Assembly: GCA_003550325.1 (NCBI GenBank)
Contig: QKWP01001199.1
Span: 73,152-137,151 of the forward strand
Direction of reading: 5' to 3'
Origin: Gigaspora rosea
Taxonomy: Eukaryota; Glomeromycota; Glomeromycetes; Diversisporales; Gigasporaceae
Length of the DNA stretch: 64,000 bases
Positions 11,329 to 22,848 of the stretch are shown in pieces. The notes beneath the pieces were generated by a model. That model did not search any database. It saw only the letters and a program-made list of their open reading frames with translations, and was not told the DNA's origin. Made by a program: the position numbers and the translations under genes. Within the stretch, counting starts at the first letter, position 1. Every line of letters starts with the position of its first letter.

Positions 11329-11879
11329 AGTAAAAATAATTATTACTGTATTTTGTTTTATTGTTAAATTTTTATTATTTGTTGTTATTGTAATTGTTTT
11401 AATATTTGATATTATATGTAATTTGAAATATTTAAATATTAATATAATTACAAGGTTAGTTTTTATTGGTTCAGATATTTTGAGTTTTTATGGATTTAAA
11501 TTTAGGTAATCAGTTAAGTTTTTTTTTTAGTTTAGGGATTATGTATTTAAGAGTGAGATTTGGGGTTATAAATATAATGTTTATTAAATATTAGTGTATA
11601 GTAAAATTTTGATTGATTTAATTTATTAGTTATTAATTTTAATTTTTAGTTTATATTTTTTGGATTTATTTATTTTAATTTGTATAAATAAAAAAATGTA
11701 TTAAAAATTACATCGAAATATATGTAGTAGGTTTGTTAGCTTGATTAACTTGAGTTAATTGATTTAGAGTAAATTTATATTGTTTTTTTTTTATTTTTTA
11801 CTTTTGTTATCTTATGTGTATTTATAATTATTAAGTTTGTAAATAAAAGTAATTTAATTATTTAAGTTCTATCTAACGG

Positions 11880-12640
11880 TAATGTGTTATTTGCAATATT
11901 TTCTAGTCATTCATATTCTTTTACCATAGAAGAATCTGTTATAAATGCAGCACAGTTTAGGGATTGTATTTTGATGTAGTCCCATTTTGTACAATGACTT
12001 AATGCTACATAAGATTGACCAGTTGCAATAGTTGTTATCCAAATTTAATAATACATCTGGGAGAGTCAATCCTTGAGTTTTGTGAACTGTAAGAGCAAAT
12101 GTATTTAGAATAGGATATTGTGTATGACTGGAAGATATTCTATTTGATAAAGAAATTATCAGTATATTTGGAAAAAGAAACATTAATAATAGCATCTTCA
12201 ATACAAAAACTAATATAGATAAGTTCTGATCTTAGATCAATATTAGTTATAATATCCATAGTACCATTTGCAATTCAGTTTTTATGTTGGGAATTATTTA
12301 AAAATATATCTCCTGCCCCAGGTTGGATTCTTACTATTTCTGGTAAGTTTGTTTTGTTTTTGAATAGAAAATACATTGTATCATAATTACATGTATTGCC
12401 ATTGTATATATAAATGCAATTTGAAATTAAAAATTTGTTTTTTTGAACTGGGATCATTGCACATATTGCTTCATTAATTTGATAAGCAGTTTTGTGATAA
12501 CCAACTATATGAGTAGTATTTAGATTTGTATTTACTTGGGAAGTTGTTGCAGTTTCAATTGGTTTTTGTAATAGTATTTGCCATACATGATCATCAATTA
12601 GGCCAAATCTTATTTTTTGTAATAAGTTGTAAAAATTTAT
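11880..12640 (-). pseudogene. Pif1-like (Helitron) helicase C-terminal remnant
   Basis: Minus-strand translation gives, in order, HIVGYHKTAYQINEAICAM, LPEIVRIQPGAGDIFLNN, IANGTMDIITNIDL and FALTVHKTQGLTLPDV, followed in another frame by GQSYVALSHCTKW. These are the conserved C-terminal helicase blocks of Pif1-family proteins, including the HKTQG motif and the QxYVALSR-like block. The reading is broken by a TGA at the usual Trp position of the NWIANGT-like block (about 12270) and by a frameshift near 12030. Distance and orientation to the terminus at 11298 suggest a decayed Helitron. The upstream Rep domain was not found. Confidence 0.75.
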
Positions 12641-12827
12641 ATTTTTTTTAAAAAAATTATTTTATTTTATTTTAATTATTTTATTTTATTTTAAATTTTT
12701 ATTTTATTTTATAATTGCCATATAACTGCAAAATAATGTTTAGGGCTCATTTCGGATTTTGACTGAATAAACTTAATTTAAACTGAAATTCAAAACCACA
12801 TCAGATTGAGTTATTATGTGGTTATAT

Positions 12828-13058
12828 GGGGTGAGTCAGTAGAAAAGGGACAAATTTTTTCTAAGTAAAAGTTTCTAGATTTAAGCTTAAATATCTTAAC
12901 AACTATTTAATAAATTTAATCATTTTTTTTATATAATTTCAAAATTAAAATAAAAAATTTTTTAGCAAATTTGATCAAATAGTTGTCAAAATATTTTAAT
13001 TTAAAAATTAAAAAAATTTTACTAAAAATGATTTGTCCCTTTTCTACTGACTCACCCC
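12828..13058. mobile_element. MITE with GGGGTGAGTC termini, about 231 bp
   Basis: The left end starts GGGGTGAGTCAGTAGAAAAG (12828) and the right end is its near-perfect reverse complement (ending 13058). TATAT occurs on both sides, so a TA or TATAT target duplication is likely. No coding capacity. The superfamily cannot be settled from the sequence. Confidence 0.8.
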
Positions 13059-13382
13059 TATATGGTATTTTTTATTGTTTTTAATTTTATTTTTTTATAT
13101 GTTTATTTTACTGGAGAACATTAAAGAAAAAATGAGAAGAGTGATGTTAACTGAAAAATTAACTCAAATGATCTAATAGTCAGGATTAAGCTTAATCTGA
13201 TTAAAATTTGAAATTACATTTTTGGGAGTTATTTTGCATTTTCATGAGTTAGCTATTAAAGTTGATTTTTAGGTCAATATCACTTTTTAGGACTCTCAGC
13301 AGAGGGGAGGGTAAAATAAAATGAATATATAAATTTAACATATAAAAATAAACAAAGATGGGCCAATTTATTGGTTTATATA
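13059..13382. other. AT-rich spacer, no gene seen
   Basis: Non-coding sequence between two MITE-like elements. No open reading frame or RNA signature recognised. Confidence 0.4.
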
Positions 13383-13800
13383 CAGTCAAAATCATAAGTA
13401 TCCCACTCCCTCTAACTTTTTAAATTTAAAAGATACAGCTTTGGAACTTTCACAGTAAATAGTACTTTATAAATATAGATTAGTGAATTTTTTTTATAAT
13501 TTTTTAATTACTACAACAAAAGTTAGATGAGAGTCAACTTTTTGATTGATTTTTTTAAAAAAAATAAAAAAAACAATTGAAATTAATCAAAAATTAATAA
13601 AAAATTAGGATTAAAATCAAAAATTACAAAAATTAGTATGTTAAAATTCAAGCATTTTTATAGTAGTGACAAAAAATTTGAGTCAATTTGATGAGATAGT
13701 TGTTGAGAAATTAATTTTTTAATTTCAAATTAAAGTATTAAAATGTAACAAGGCAAAAAATGAAACACAGGTTTTATTATTAATTTTAAGCAAAGCTTGG
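13383..13800. mobile_element. Single arm of the 50583-51419 foldback element
   Basis: Begins TA-CAGTCAAAATCATAAG and follows the left arm of the palindrome at 50583 with small differences through TAAATAGTAC and GTTAGATGAGAG to about 13745, weaker to about 13800. The second arm is missing, so this is a half copy or the unfolded ancestral form. Confidence 0.75.
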
Positions 13801-14492
13801 AAAGTTTATTGATTAAGCTAAGTATAATAGTTTACATTTTGTCTCTCTTATATACTATTACTAATCTATTTTCTACCCTACGCTATGGTGACTACATTTC
13901 TTATGTGCTAAAGTAATAATATAATTACTAATGCCATGACTAATTACTACAGGACCCCGGACATCTCTGATATATATCATATTTTTTTTTAGCAAATTGA
14001 TTCAAATTTGATCTAAGGTCCAAATTTAAATTTTAGCAAATTCAAGTTATTTTTAAAAGGGTCATAATTGAATATTTTAGAGAATTACTAAGATTTTACA
14101 CATGTTATATTTTATTTTTAGCAATTTATCCTTTTTTGGGAGAATTACATTAGGAAAATAAAATCATTAAAAACGATAAATAAATAAACAAATAAATAAA
14201 GTAAAAAAAGCACATTATTTTTTTTATTTGTATTATTTATTTTTTTTTATTTTTATATATTACGCAGATTTGATTAGTACCTGTGAAAATAAATAAATAA
14301 ATAAAGTAAAAAAACATGTTTTTTTATTTTTTTTTTTATTATTATTACAATGAATAAATAAATAAATAACTGGAATTTATTTTTATTCTCATGTACATAC
14401 TTATTCTTTTTAAAAATTTTTTTTAATTCGATTTTCTTTATTATTTAATTTTGTTTTTTTTACTTTTTTTTTTTAACGGTTTTTTTTTTTTT

Positions 14493-14690
14493 NNNNNNNN
14501 NNNNNNNNNNNNNNNNNNNNNNNNNNNNNNNNNNNNNNNNNNNNNNNNNNNNNNNNNNNNNNNNNNNNNNNNNNNNNNNNNNNNNNNNNNNNNNNNNNNN
14601 NNNNNNNNNNNNNNNNNNNNNNNNNNNNNNNNNNNNNNNNNNNNNNNNNNNNNNNNNNNNNNNNNNNNNNNNNNNNNNNNNNNNNNNNNN
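14493..14690. other. Assembly gap (198 N)
   Basis: Run of N flanked by poly-T on the left and a (TTA)n microsatellite at 14691-14722 on the right. Low-complexity sequence probably caused the gap. Confidence 1.
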
Positions 14691-14723
<33 letters not shown>

Positions 14724-14724
<1 letters not shown>

Positions 14725-16709
14725 AGTCGTCCTCCCATATAATCACACAGTTGGGCATATACTACTCGGGTGGTTATAAAGAAGTGTGACTCTACAAAGG
14801 TTACCTCTATATAATCACAACTTATATTAAAAATAATAAATGTGATTTAATAGAGGTAAAAATAAAAAATAGTTTTTATTTATTAGTGAAAGCTACGGGC
14901 ATATGACTTATGGGCAAAACCTGATCTGAATTAAGGTTAAAGTTAAGTATTAAGTATATTTTAGTAATGCCGGCCTATACATTATATTAATTGGATTTAG
15001 ATAATTTTACTAATTTGCATTAGTGAACTGCATGCTCTGTATCAAAAAGAATACCGGTAATTGGTTTTGCAGCAGAATTTTTAAGCAATAATAAAAGGAA
15101 TTTACACATCGCGACCCAAATTTGAAAATAATTATGAGGGCCCAACTTAAAAATATTTATTTATAAAAGTCTAATTTTTGAAAATATTACAAATACGAGC
15201 CCAAGAAATTTTGCGTTGTATGAATTGGTGCCCATCGTGATTTAAGCAGAATCTCAGATTTATCTTGTTCATACAGTGCAAGAAATCTAAAAACTACAAT
15301 TATACCTTAAAAAGGCAAATATATGTATTGAAATCCTAAATCATTAGTAATAAATGTATGTACAGTACAAGAAATCTAAATACCACAATTACTCCTTATT
15401 GAGAAATATATAAATTTATTGAAGTCGATAATTATATTTTAATAGCGCCATATTTCTTAAATTATTAATTTCAATAAAATATTTATATATGTACGAACGT
15501 ACGGAACTCAAATTTTACTTCCGGTGCATAAGAAATGTCGTCATTACTACGTATAAACCAAATAGAAATTAGTAATTATATATTTAATATGAGTACTTAT
15601 CTATAATATTCATAAATTTCTTTGTTTCGATTTTTAACAATTTGCCTATAAAATTATATCTTCAATTGTAAATATTATCGTGATGCCAAACACATTATAA
15701 ATTGGAATGACATTTACTAAAATGGAAAGAGTCCACTTACCAGAAGACCAAAATACTTGTGGAAGAAGGGGTGTAAAAGACCATAATATTCGAAGATGCA
15801 GGCACAAAGAAAAATTAATATATAATGCTAAATGAAAAATTGCATTTATATAAACGCTGCCTTTATGCTACACATCGAAAAATTACATTGAAATGTTCGT
15901 TAATGAATGTAATGATCTTTTTTTTAAATAAATGTATAACTATTATTCTTTTTACATATGTCATAATGCTACTCAATTCTTTAATCAAATGTTTTGGACT
16001 AAATCTTTGGATCAAGACCTACATTTTGGCTTTTCCTAATAGAAATAAAAGTTCTTTTTCTTTAAAAAATTGATCGTTAGCTATCGTTAGCTATTTATAT
16101 AATAAAAAAGTTCCCACCATGGGATTATGATGAACTTGTTACATGCTTCCAAATTTCCTGTGATACCTTCTGGTAAATACAGGTTCGTGATTGTCATTTA
16201 TTATTTTATTTATATAAGGCTATTAAAGAAAAAGACGTTATCGGACTTTTATGTGCAGTTAGCCCACTATGGAAAATCTATCATGATAGATTTTCCATAG
16301 TTGGCTAACTGTCATAAAATTCAGTGTGAATGCATATTCATATGTATAACCAGCAGAGTTTAAAACCCAGTTTGTTGTGTGCTTCGGAACAGTATTAGTT
16401 TGAGTTTTAAAGCACGAACTAACCAATTTAAGAAGGATTACATTAAGGCAAAATACGTTAATTATCAGAAAGTATTTTAATCGTGTCTACATCGAAAAAG
16501 TGGTTTAACCATTATAAAACTTAAATATAGATGTGATTGTAAGGAAGGAATTTTACTATTAAAAAGCATCTATAAATATAAAAATATGTGTGATAGTGAT
16601 TATAAGCATTTGTGACTATATAGAAGGGTTTTTAATAACAAAAAAAACGGTAACCAAAAACCATGTGATTGTATGGAGTTAGTGATTATATGGGAGGTGA
16701 CTATAGCTG
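14724..16709. mobile_element. Pogo/Tc1-mariner-like non-autonomous element, about 2 kb
   Basis: Both ends begin CAG and share CCTCCCATATAATCAC as inverted repeats (left from 14724; right ending CTG at 16709), with TA on both sides (14722-14723, 16710-16711). CAG-starting ends with CCTCCC and a TA duplication resemble pogo/Fot1-type elements. Subterminal copies of TATATAATCACA occur inside the left end. The only open frame, 82 codons at 15825-16073, resembles no transposase, so I regard the element as non-autonomous. Confidence 0.7.
16253..16309. repeat. Long hairpin
   Basis: CAGTTAGCC..ACTATGGAAAATCTATC is followed directly by its reverse complement, pivoting on ATGATAG. The stem is about 27 bp with one mismatch. 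It sits inside the pogo-like element. Confidence 0.8.
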
Positions 16710-16723
16710 TATTATTATTATTA

Positions 16724-17150
16724 TTTTCGATTTTTTTTTAATTTTTCTTTTTTTTATTTTTTTTTTTTATTTATTTATTTTTTTCGGTTTTTTTTTTAAT
16801 TTTTTTTTATAAACGTTTTTTTAATTTTTTTTTATAATTTATATTTTTGTTTTATTATAATTTTTTTTTATTATTTTAATTTATTATTTTCTTTTTATTA
16901 TAATTTTATCGATCTTACTTTTTCTATTTTTTTATCGTTTAAAATTTTTTTAATATAATTTTTTTTCGGGTTTTAATTAATTTATTTTTATATTTATTTT
17001 TCACCATTTTTTCAATTTTTTTTTTTATTATTTTTTATGTATAAATTTTAAGTTTTTTTATTTTTTTTATTTAATAATTTTTTATTTAAATTAATAACGT
17101 TTTTTTTATCTATAATTTAATTTTTTTTATCATGCGAAAATGTGACTATT
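16724..17150. repeat. T-rich low-complexity stretch
   Basis: Almost continuous poly-T broken by single A, G or C. No coding or RNA signal. Confidence 0.9.
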
Positions 17151-17264
17151 ATGGAGCCAGCAAAACAGTATCAGTTACACAAGATCGTAACTTATATCAG
17201 ATAAGTTAAAAATTTTTTTTTCTTTTTTTTAATACTTTCTAACTGACTAATTTTTTTTTGATTT

Positions 17265-17935
17265 TTGGGATCTCGTCGTTGGAGCCGTTCACTTCGGTAC
17301 TTCTTTCGTTGGAGTCTTCTTTCGTCGTTGGAGTCATCCATTCTGGTGCTTGTTCTTCGTCGACAGTGTCGCCCATTCAAGTGCTCGCATAGTTTTTCGG
17401 TTCACGGTGGGCTTGGTAAGTATGCAGATTTCTTTCTTCGTCTATAAACCTATGTATTTGTTAAGTTTGGCATGTCTTGTTACTTTGCATGTACTAACTT
17501 TTTTGGTACTTTTCTTTGTGGGTTCTCGTTACTGGAGTCGTCTATATTGGTGCTTTCATTACTGGAGTCATCCATTCAGCACTTTATATTTTTTTTCGTG
17601 TTTTATTGTGTACTAAAGTTTCGTATTAGGGGTTTGTTTCATGGGTATTTCGTCGCTGGAGCTGACCATTTCGGTGCTTCATCATTGGAGTTCCTTTCTG
17701 GTGTTTTTTTCTTGGTACGTGGTCTCTACGGCGTTTGTTTGAGGTCTCTACGGTGTCTACGGTGTTTGTACGGTGTCTTTACGGCGATTGTACAGTTTCT
17801 CTACGGCGATTGTATGGTGTCTCTATGGTGATTGTACAGTGTGCAGTGGTGTCTTTATGGCGTTTATGTAGTATTTGTGGTGTCTTTATAGTGTTTGTGG
17901 TGTCTCTAAGGCATTTTTGCGGTGTCTCTTATAAT
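17265..17935 (+). repeat. Degenerate G/T-rich minisatellite
   Basis: The first half repeats TCGTTGGAGTC and TCATCCATTC-type words. The second half (about 17725-17930) repeats GGTGTCTCTACGGCGATTGT with variation at a period of roughly 20-24 bases. Several overlapping frames stay open and give Leu/Ser/Val/Arg-rich products with no known domain, so I call a repeat rather than genes. A weakly similar stretch lies at 42600-43090. Confidence 0.65.
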
Positions 17936-17949
17936 ATGTTGTAGTTTTT

Positions 17950-18322
17950 TTTTTAATAAAAATATATATTTTTTATTATTTTTGTAATATTTTATAATTG
18001 ACTATTTGTAATAAATTATATTAAAATATATGAATATTTTTAATATGTAAAAAATTAACTAGCATTTAATATTTATAATAACCATAATAATAATAATAAT
18101 TCTTTAACAGCCATTGGCAGGGTCGCAAATTTGCGCAGATTTTTATTAATTACAGTTTTAAAAAATTTGCACTATTTATTTACCCGATGCTAGATGTTAT
18201 AATTTAGTTTTTAGCAAATTACTATAAAATTTATATGTAATAATCCAACTTTTAGCAAATTTACTTGATTTTAGGGGTAGCAAAAACATCTAAATTCATG
18301 CAGATCAGTTATGACCTATATG
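17950..18322. other. AT-rich right flank of the 4.4-kb transposon
   Basis: AT-rich sequence with TTTTAGCAAATT motifs (about 18213 and 18256) also found near the left terminus of the same element. No gene. Confidence 0.5.
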
Positions 18323-18479
18323 AGAGATGTCCGGGGTCCTATTACTACGATCTCAGGGTCGGAACGACTTTGGATCCCGAGTTACTTTGGTCATGGGTTT
18401 GTGTTATAGCTTGACTCGCGGGTACTGCATCACGGGTACCAGTGTCATGGGTTGAGGCTTAGCTTGTGACATTATCTTT

Positions 18480-21400
18480 TACTTAAGCCCCTTCTTTTGT
18501 CCGCTTTTTATTGTCGCTTGACTTGGCTTGTGTGGGTATTGAAGATGGAATAGATGAACAGCGTCCTGTGCGTAAGCTACATTTTTACATGGTTCCCAGG
18601 ACCGTTCCTTGGGTCATAGCCTTTCCAATCTACCAAGTAAAAAAGTTTCCCTCTTGAAACTTTAGAATCCAGAATTTTTTCAACTTCGAACGCAGGTTTG
18701 TCTGCAATCATTACAGGTGGTGATGGTTCAACATGTCTGCCAGGAAATTTGTTTTCAACATATGGATCTAACAAAGAGACATAGAAAACATTGTGGATCT
18801 TGAGCGAAGAAGGTAAGTCTAAACGAAAAGCTACCGGGTTAATCTGTTCCTTTATGCAATAAGGACCCAACTTCTTATAGTCTAATTTATCACAGGGACG
18901 CTGGGTGGTAATATTACGTCGTAACAACCATACTTTATCCCAGGTTTATAGTGAGGGGATTCTTTGCGCAATCTATCTGTATTGTTTTTATAGTGTCTTT
19001 GAACTCTTTCTAATTCTTGTACAAGAGTCTGTTTTATTTTCTGTAGGTAATTTGCTTCATCTTCAATGGCCAGTACATCACAATGCTTTGGTGTTCATAT
19101 ATCAAATCGAGGATGAAATCCATAGTTGGCAAAAAATAGGGAGGTATTGGTTGATGCATGCACCAAGTTATTGTATGCAAACTCAGCTAGAGGTAACAAC
19201 GAGACCCAGTCATCTTGGTAGTAGTTTATGGAGCACCTTAAGTATTGTTCCAATACCTGGTTAACCCTTTCGCTCAGGCCATCTGATTGAGGATGGAAAG
19301 TGGAAGACAAGTTAATTTTCATCCCTAGGGCATTAAAAAGGTGTTTCCAAAAATGAGAGGTGAATTGGGGTCCTCTGTCAATTATAATTTCCTCAGGGAT
19401 GCCATGCAATCGAACTACCTCTTTCAATACCAGTTGAGCTGTTTGTTCCACAGATATTTTAGTATTGCAAGCTAAAAAATGAGCCATTTTGGTTAATCTA
19501 TCCACTACTACCAAGACGGAGTCGAATCCTGCAGACATTGGTAAGTGAACTATGAAGTCCATGGTTATGGACTGCCACTGATGAGAAGGGATTAGTAAAG
19601 GTAACAAAAGCCCATAAGGGTGTTGTCTTGGTGTTTTTGCCCTGTTACATATATCGCATATCCCGATATACTCGTGTATGAACGACCAGAGTTCAGGCTA
19701 CCAGTAATCCCTAGACACTAACTCAATAGTTTTAGTTTCCCCAAAATGACCGGCTATTTTCGAGTCATATCGTGCGTGTAATATCTCCAATTTTTCTGCC
19801 AGTCCAGGTATGTATAGGAGTCTGTTTCTGTAAATAAGTCCATCATCATAAGATAATTTTTGATACTTCGGTTGCAAGGTGGTCTTATCCAATTGTTCGA
19901 TCACTGCACGAGCAAGAGGGTCTGACTGCAAGTGAAGACGGATATGACTCAGTAGGTCATTAGCATCAGATATGGTTGATGCTGCATTGATTACTAATTT
20001 ATCTGTGTCCAATATTGTAATAGGTCGTGGGGTTGTTGAATTCGGTTTATAATCGGATCTCCATGACAAAGCATCTGCTTTTCCTTGATCTTTTCCGGGT
20101 CGAAAGGATATCTCAAAGTCGAAGTTAGATAAACTAATGACCAACGGGCTTGTCGACGATTGAGAATTTTAGAAGTGGCGAATGTTGCAAATTTTTGTGA
20201 TCACAGTATATGGTCGTCTTATGTTGAGCACCTTCAAGGTAATAGTGGCATTGTTTAAAGGCAGTAACTATGGCTAGAAGCTCTTTTTCATAAATATTAT
20301 AATTTATTTCTGCAGGACTAAACTTCCATGAAAAAAAAGCGACGGGGTGGAGAATGCCATCATCCTGTTTTTGTGAAAGAATTGCACCTAATGCGTAATC
20401 AGATGCATCGTTTCGAGAAAAAATGGTTTAGCCAGATCAGCGTGAGCCAGGAAAGGGGCCGTAGCGAAAGCAGTTTTTAATGCATTAAAAGCTATAGTAG
20501 CCGCCACGGTCCATTGGAATGGATTATTAGATCAGCAAGTTAAATTTGTTAACGGTGTTACGATTTGCGAGTAGTTTTTGACGAATTGTCTGTAATAATT
20601 TGCAAATCCAAGAAATTGTTGTACCTCCCAAAGAGTTTTAGAGACCAGCCAGGTAAGCAGTGTATCTACCTTCCTTGTATCCATTTGTATACCATCGGGT
20701 GTAATTAAATATCCCAAAAATTCTACACTGGTCTTATCGAACTCACATTTTTCAAGTTTAGCATATAGACCGTATTGACGAAGTCAGTCGAGAACCATTT
20801 TTACATGCACCACGTGTTCATCAGAATTTGCCGAGTAGATAAGGATATCGTCCAGATATACAATAACAAAACTATCTAAGAATTCGCGAAGGACATCATT
20901 CATCAAATGTTGGAAGACTGCAGGAGCATTGGTGAGGCCAAATGGCATCACCAAATACTCGAAGTGTCCATAACGTGTACGGAACGCAGTCTTCCATACA
21001 TCACCAGGTCTGATTCTAACTAAATTATATGCACTTCTCAAATCAATTTTAGTGAAAATATGGGCCTCGGCAAGATGATGTAACAGTTCGGAAAGAGTGG
21101 AAGCAGGTATCTGTTTTTTATGGTAACACGGTTTAATCCTCTATAGTCCACACATAACCGCAAAGTTCCATCTTTCTTTTTGACAAACAGTACGGGGCAC
21201 CAGCAGGAGATTTCGAGTGTCTGATATGGCCTTTGGCCAAATTTTCTTCAATATACTGCTTCAGGTTCCAGTTCAGATAACTCATAAATCAGCCCCCATT
21301 GAGGTTGCGCCCCGTGTTGTAAATCAATGCCACAATCATACGGTCTGTGTTCGGGTAAAATTCCGGCCTTCTCTTTGCTAAAAACATCACAAAATCGGTA

Positions 21401-21480
21401 TATTTTGTAGGTAACATTGGGGAACATGCATCCGAGCTCTCCGGCACAGGAGTCACGTAGTGAAAATTTAATTCCATGCT
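18480..21480 (-). pseudogene. Ty3/Gypsy polyprotein with chromodomain, decayed
   Basis: Minus strand, N to C: a pre-RT segment (21477-21290, PTKYTDFVMFLAKRRPEFYP); reverse transcriptase with [20 protein letters not shown] (about 21200), [20 protein letters not shown] and the catalytic YLDD box (21041-20784); a GFANYYRQFVKNYS connection (20717-20532); the RNase H tail and integrase zinc-binding region (20144-19698); the integrase core with DFIVHLPMS, IIDRGPQFTSHFW and a terminal Glu helix (19607-19095); and a chromodomain (FEVEKILDSK ... YLVDWKGYDP, 18927-18577). A chromodomain-bearing integrase directs insertion to heterochromatin in chromoviruses (family knowledge). The frame is broken at least five times. 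No matching LTR pair or primer-binding site was found, so this is a dead internal fragment. Confidence 0.9.
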
Positions 21481-21484
21481 TTAG

Positions 21485-21762
21485 AACTTAGAGAACAACT
21501 TTCATTAAGTCGATAATTAGTGTTAGCAATACAGTTGTTTCAGAAATGAGGTGTTTATTTAAAATTTTAATTTTAAAAAAGGGAATATTGTTGTAGTGCT
21601 ATAGCATTATAGTGCCATAGCTCTATAGTGCTATTTTTTTTATATAACAAAAAGAATTATATTTTTTCGTATATGCATTGATCATGTAACACACATACTC
21701 GGGGATAAACTAATGATCGAACAGATTTCTAATGTGCCTGATATGTATCACTGATTGGCGTA
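21485..21762. other. Spacer with short CTATAGTGC repeats
   Basis: Contains about four imperfect repeats of CTATAG(C/T)... at 21596-21632, then AT-rich sequence. No gene and no LTR detected. Confidence 0.5.
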
Positions 21763-22100
21763 TACCCCTGTCTAACTCTAACCTAATCCTAACTTGATTC
21801 TAATCTTTAAATCAGCTTACTCTAACCTAATCCCAACTTGATTCTAATCCTTAAATAAGCTTAATGCAGGCCGATGTCGATAAATCTAAGCAATATGATC
21901 GATAAAAACCTTGAACAGATTTCGATTTGCGTATACCCCTGTCTAACTCTAACCTAATCCTAACTTGATCCTAATCTTTAAATCAGCTTAATGCAGGCTG
22001 ATGTCGATAAATCTAAGCAATATGATCGATAAAAACCTTGAACAGATTTCTAATGTGCCTGATTTGTATCACTGATTGGCGTATACTTCGCATGTATACA
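21763..22100 (+). repeat. Imperfect tandem repeats upstream of kinase copy B
   Basis: CCCCTGTCTAACTCTAACC begins at about 21765 and 21934; a third partial unit lies near 21806; GATAAAAACCTTGAACAGAT occurs at about 21900 and 22027. Copy A (from 3604) has only one unit of the same material, so the expansion is specific to copy B. Confidence 0.8.
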
Positions 22101-22848
22101 CATATTATGATGTGTTCCCAAGTTTGATTTGGGTGGAGACACAGGTTAACTAGACCAGACTTTTTACACCTCTAAAAATAGTAAAGTATTAGAACATCTC
22201 TAAAATTGGTGAATATTATTGTTCGGAAAGTTTTATAAACCTACTCACATATTAAGATTTCTTAATATGTATATGCAAAGAGGAGTTTAAATTCCGTAGT
22301 GTATGCGAATACGTCAATTATATATAGTTCTGTGCTTCATAAGTATTTAAAAGTATATAATAAAGGCCTTGCGCCCGAAGAAACATTATCGATCGGTAAT
22401 TCATCAAAAACAATTTTACTGCTACTCCATATACTAAATAAACAAACGATCTATTACTTAGTGGCATAGTAGTACGTACGAAGCCTGTATTTCTTGTGCA
22501 CGTGATATTAACGTTATTCTGTCCTGCTGTTTCTCGACGTACTGAGACAGCCGTAGTTATTGTTTTCCAGTGTCCCAACGTAACGTGTATACTGCGGTTG
22601 TTGTTTGTTGATAGAGATTACCTCTAAAGTATCGACAATCGAAGCATTGGCTTATCCACTCGCCAAATATAACACGCCTCATTCGATACGGCTGTCTGGA
22701 TTTTTTGGTTTGGGTTGGTTGTCCTGGAAGAAACCGGTTTCGGCCTTTCATTATTTTGAATCATTAGCCGGAAAATTAAGATTTCTAATTTAATCTGCTG
22801 TATTTTCAAAGCTTCACGTCACACATAAATATAACACTTCTTTAATAA
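22100..22848 (+). promoter_or_regulatory. Conserved upstream module of TPR-Sel1-kinase copy B
   Basis: Aligns with 3690-4368 upstream of copy A, ending ACACTTCTTTAATAA directly before the ATG. It additionally holds 22345-22460, which is missing from copy A but present in the inverted third copy (52600-52745). Minus-strand reading conserves TTMPLSNRSFVYLV (about 22465-22425) and RQPYRMRRVIFGEW (about 22710-22665) among copies. Confidence 0.55.

Larger units (their letters stand above)
13951..18340. mobile_element. 4.4-kb TIR transposon with 8-bp target duplication (hAT-like), nested insertions
   Basis: AGGACCCCGGACATCTCT (13951-13968) and its exact reverse complement (18323-18340) are flanked by the same 8 bases, ATTACTAC (13943-13950 and 18341-18348). 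An 8-bp duplication fits hAT, P or Merlin groups; hAT is my first guess. Subterminal TTTTAGCAAATT motifs occur near both ends. The interior holds an assembly gap, a pogo-like element and a repetitive G/T-rich stretch. I see no transposase, so the element is non-autonomous or its transposase is decayed beyond recognition. Confidence 0.7.

Noticed and set aside
14441..14789. Open frames of about 105-112 codons across the gap
   Set aside because: They consist of N, poly-T and a TTA microsatellite.
17265..17831. Three overlapping plus-strand frames as genes
   Set aside because: Repetitive, low-complexity Leu/Ser/Val-rich products in several frames at once with no domain; explained by the minisatellite.
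18341..21762. LTR pair of the Gypsy element
   Set aside because: Flanks of the polyprotein (18341-18560 and 21485-21760) show no convincing direct repeat, primer-binding site or polypurine tract.
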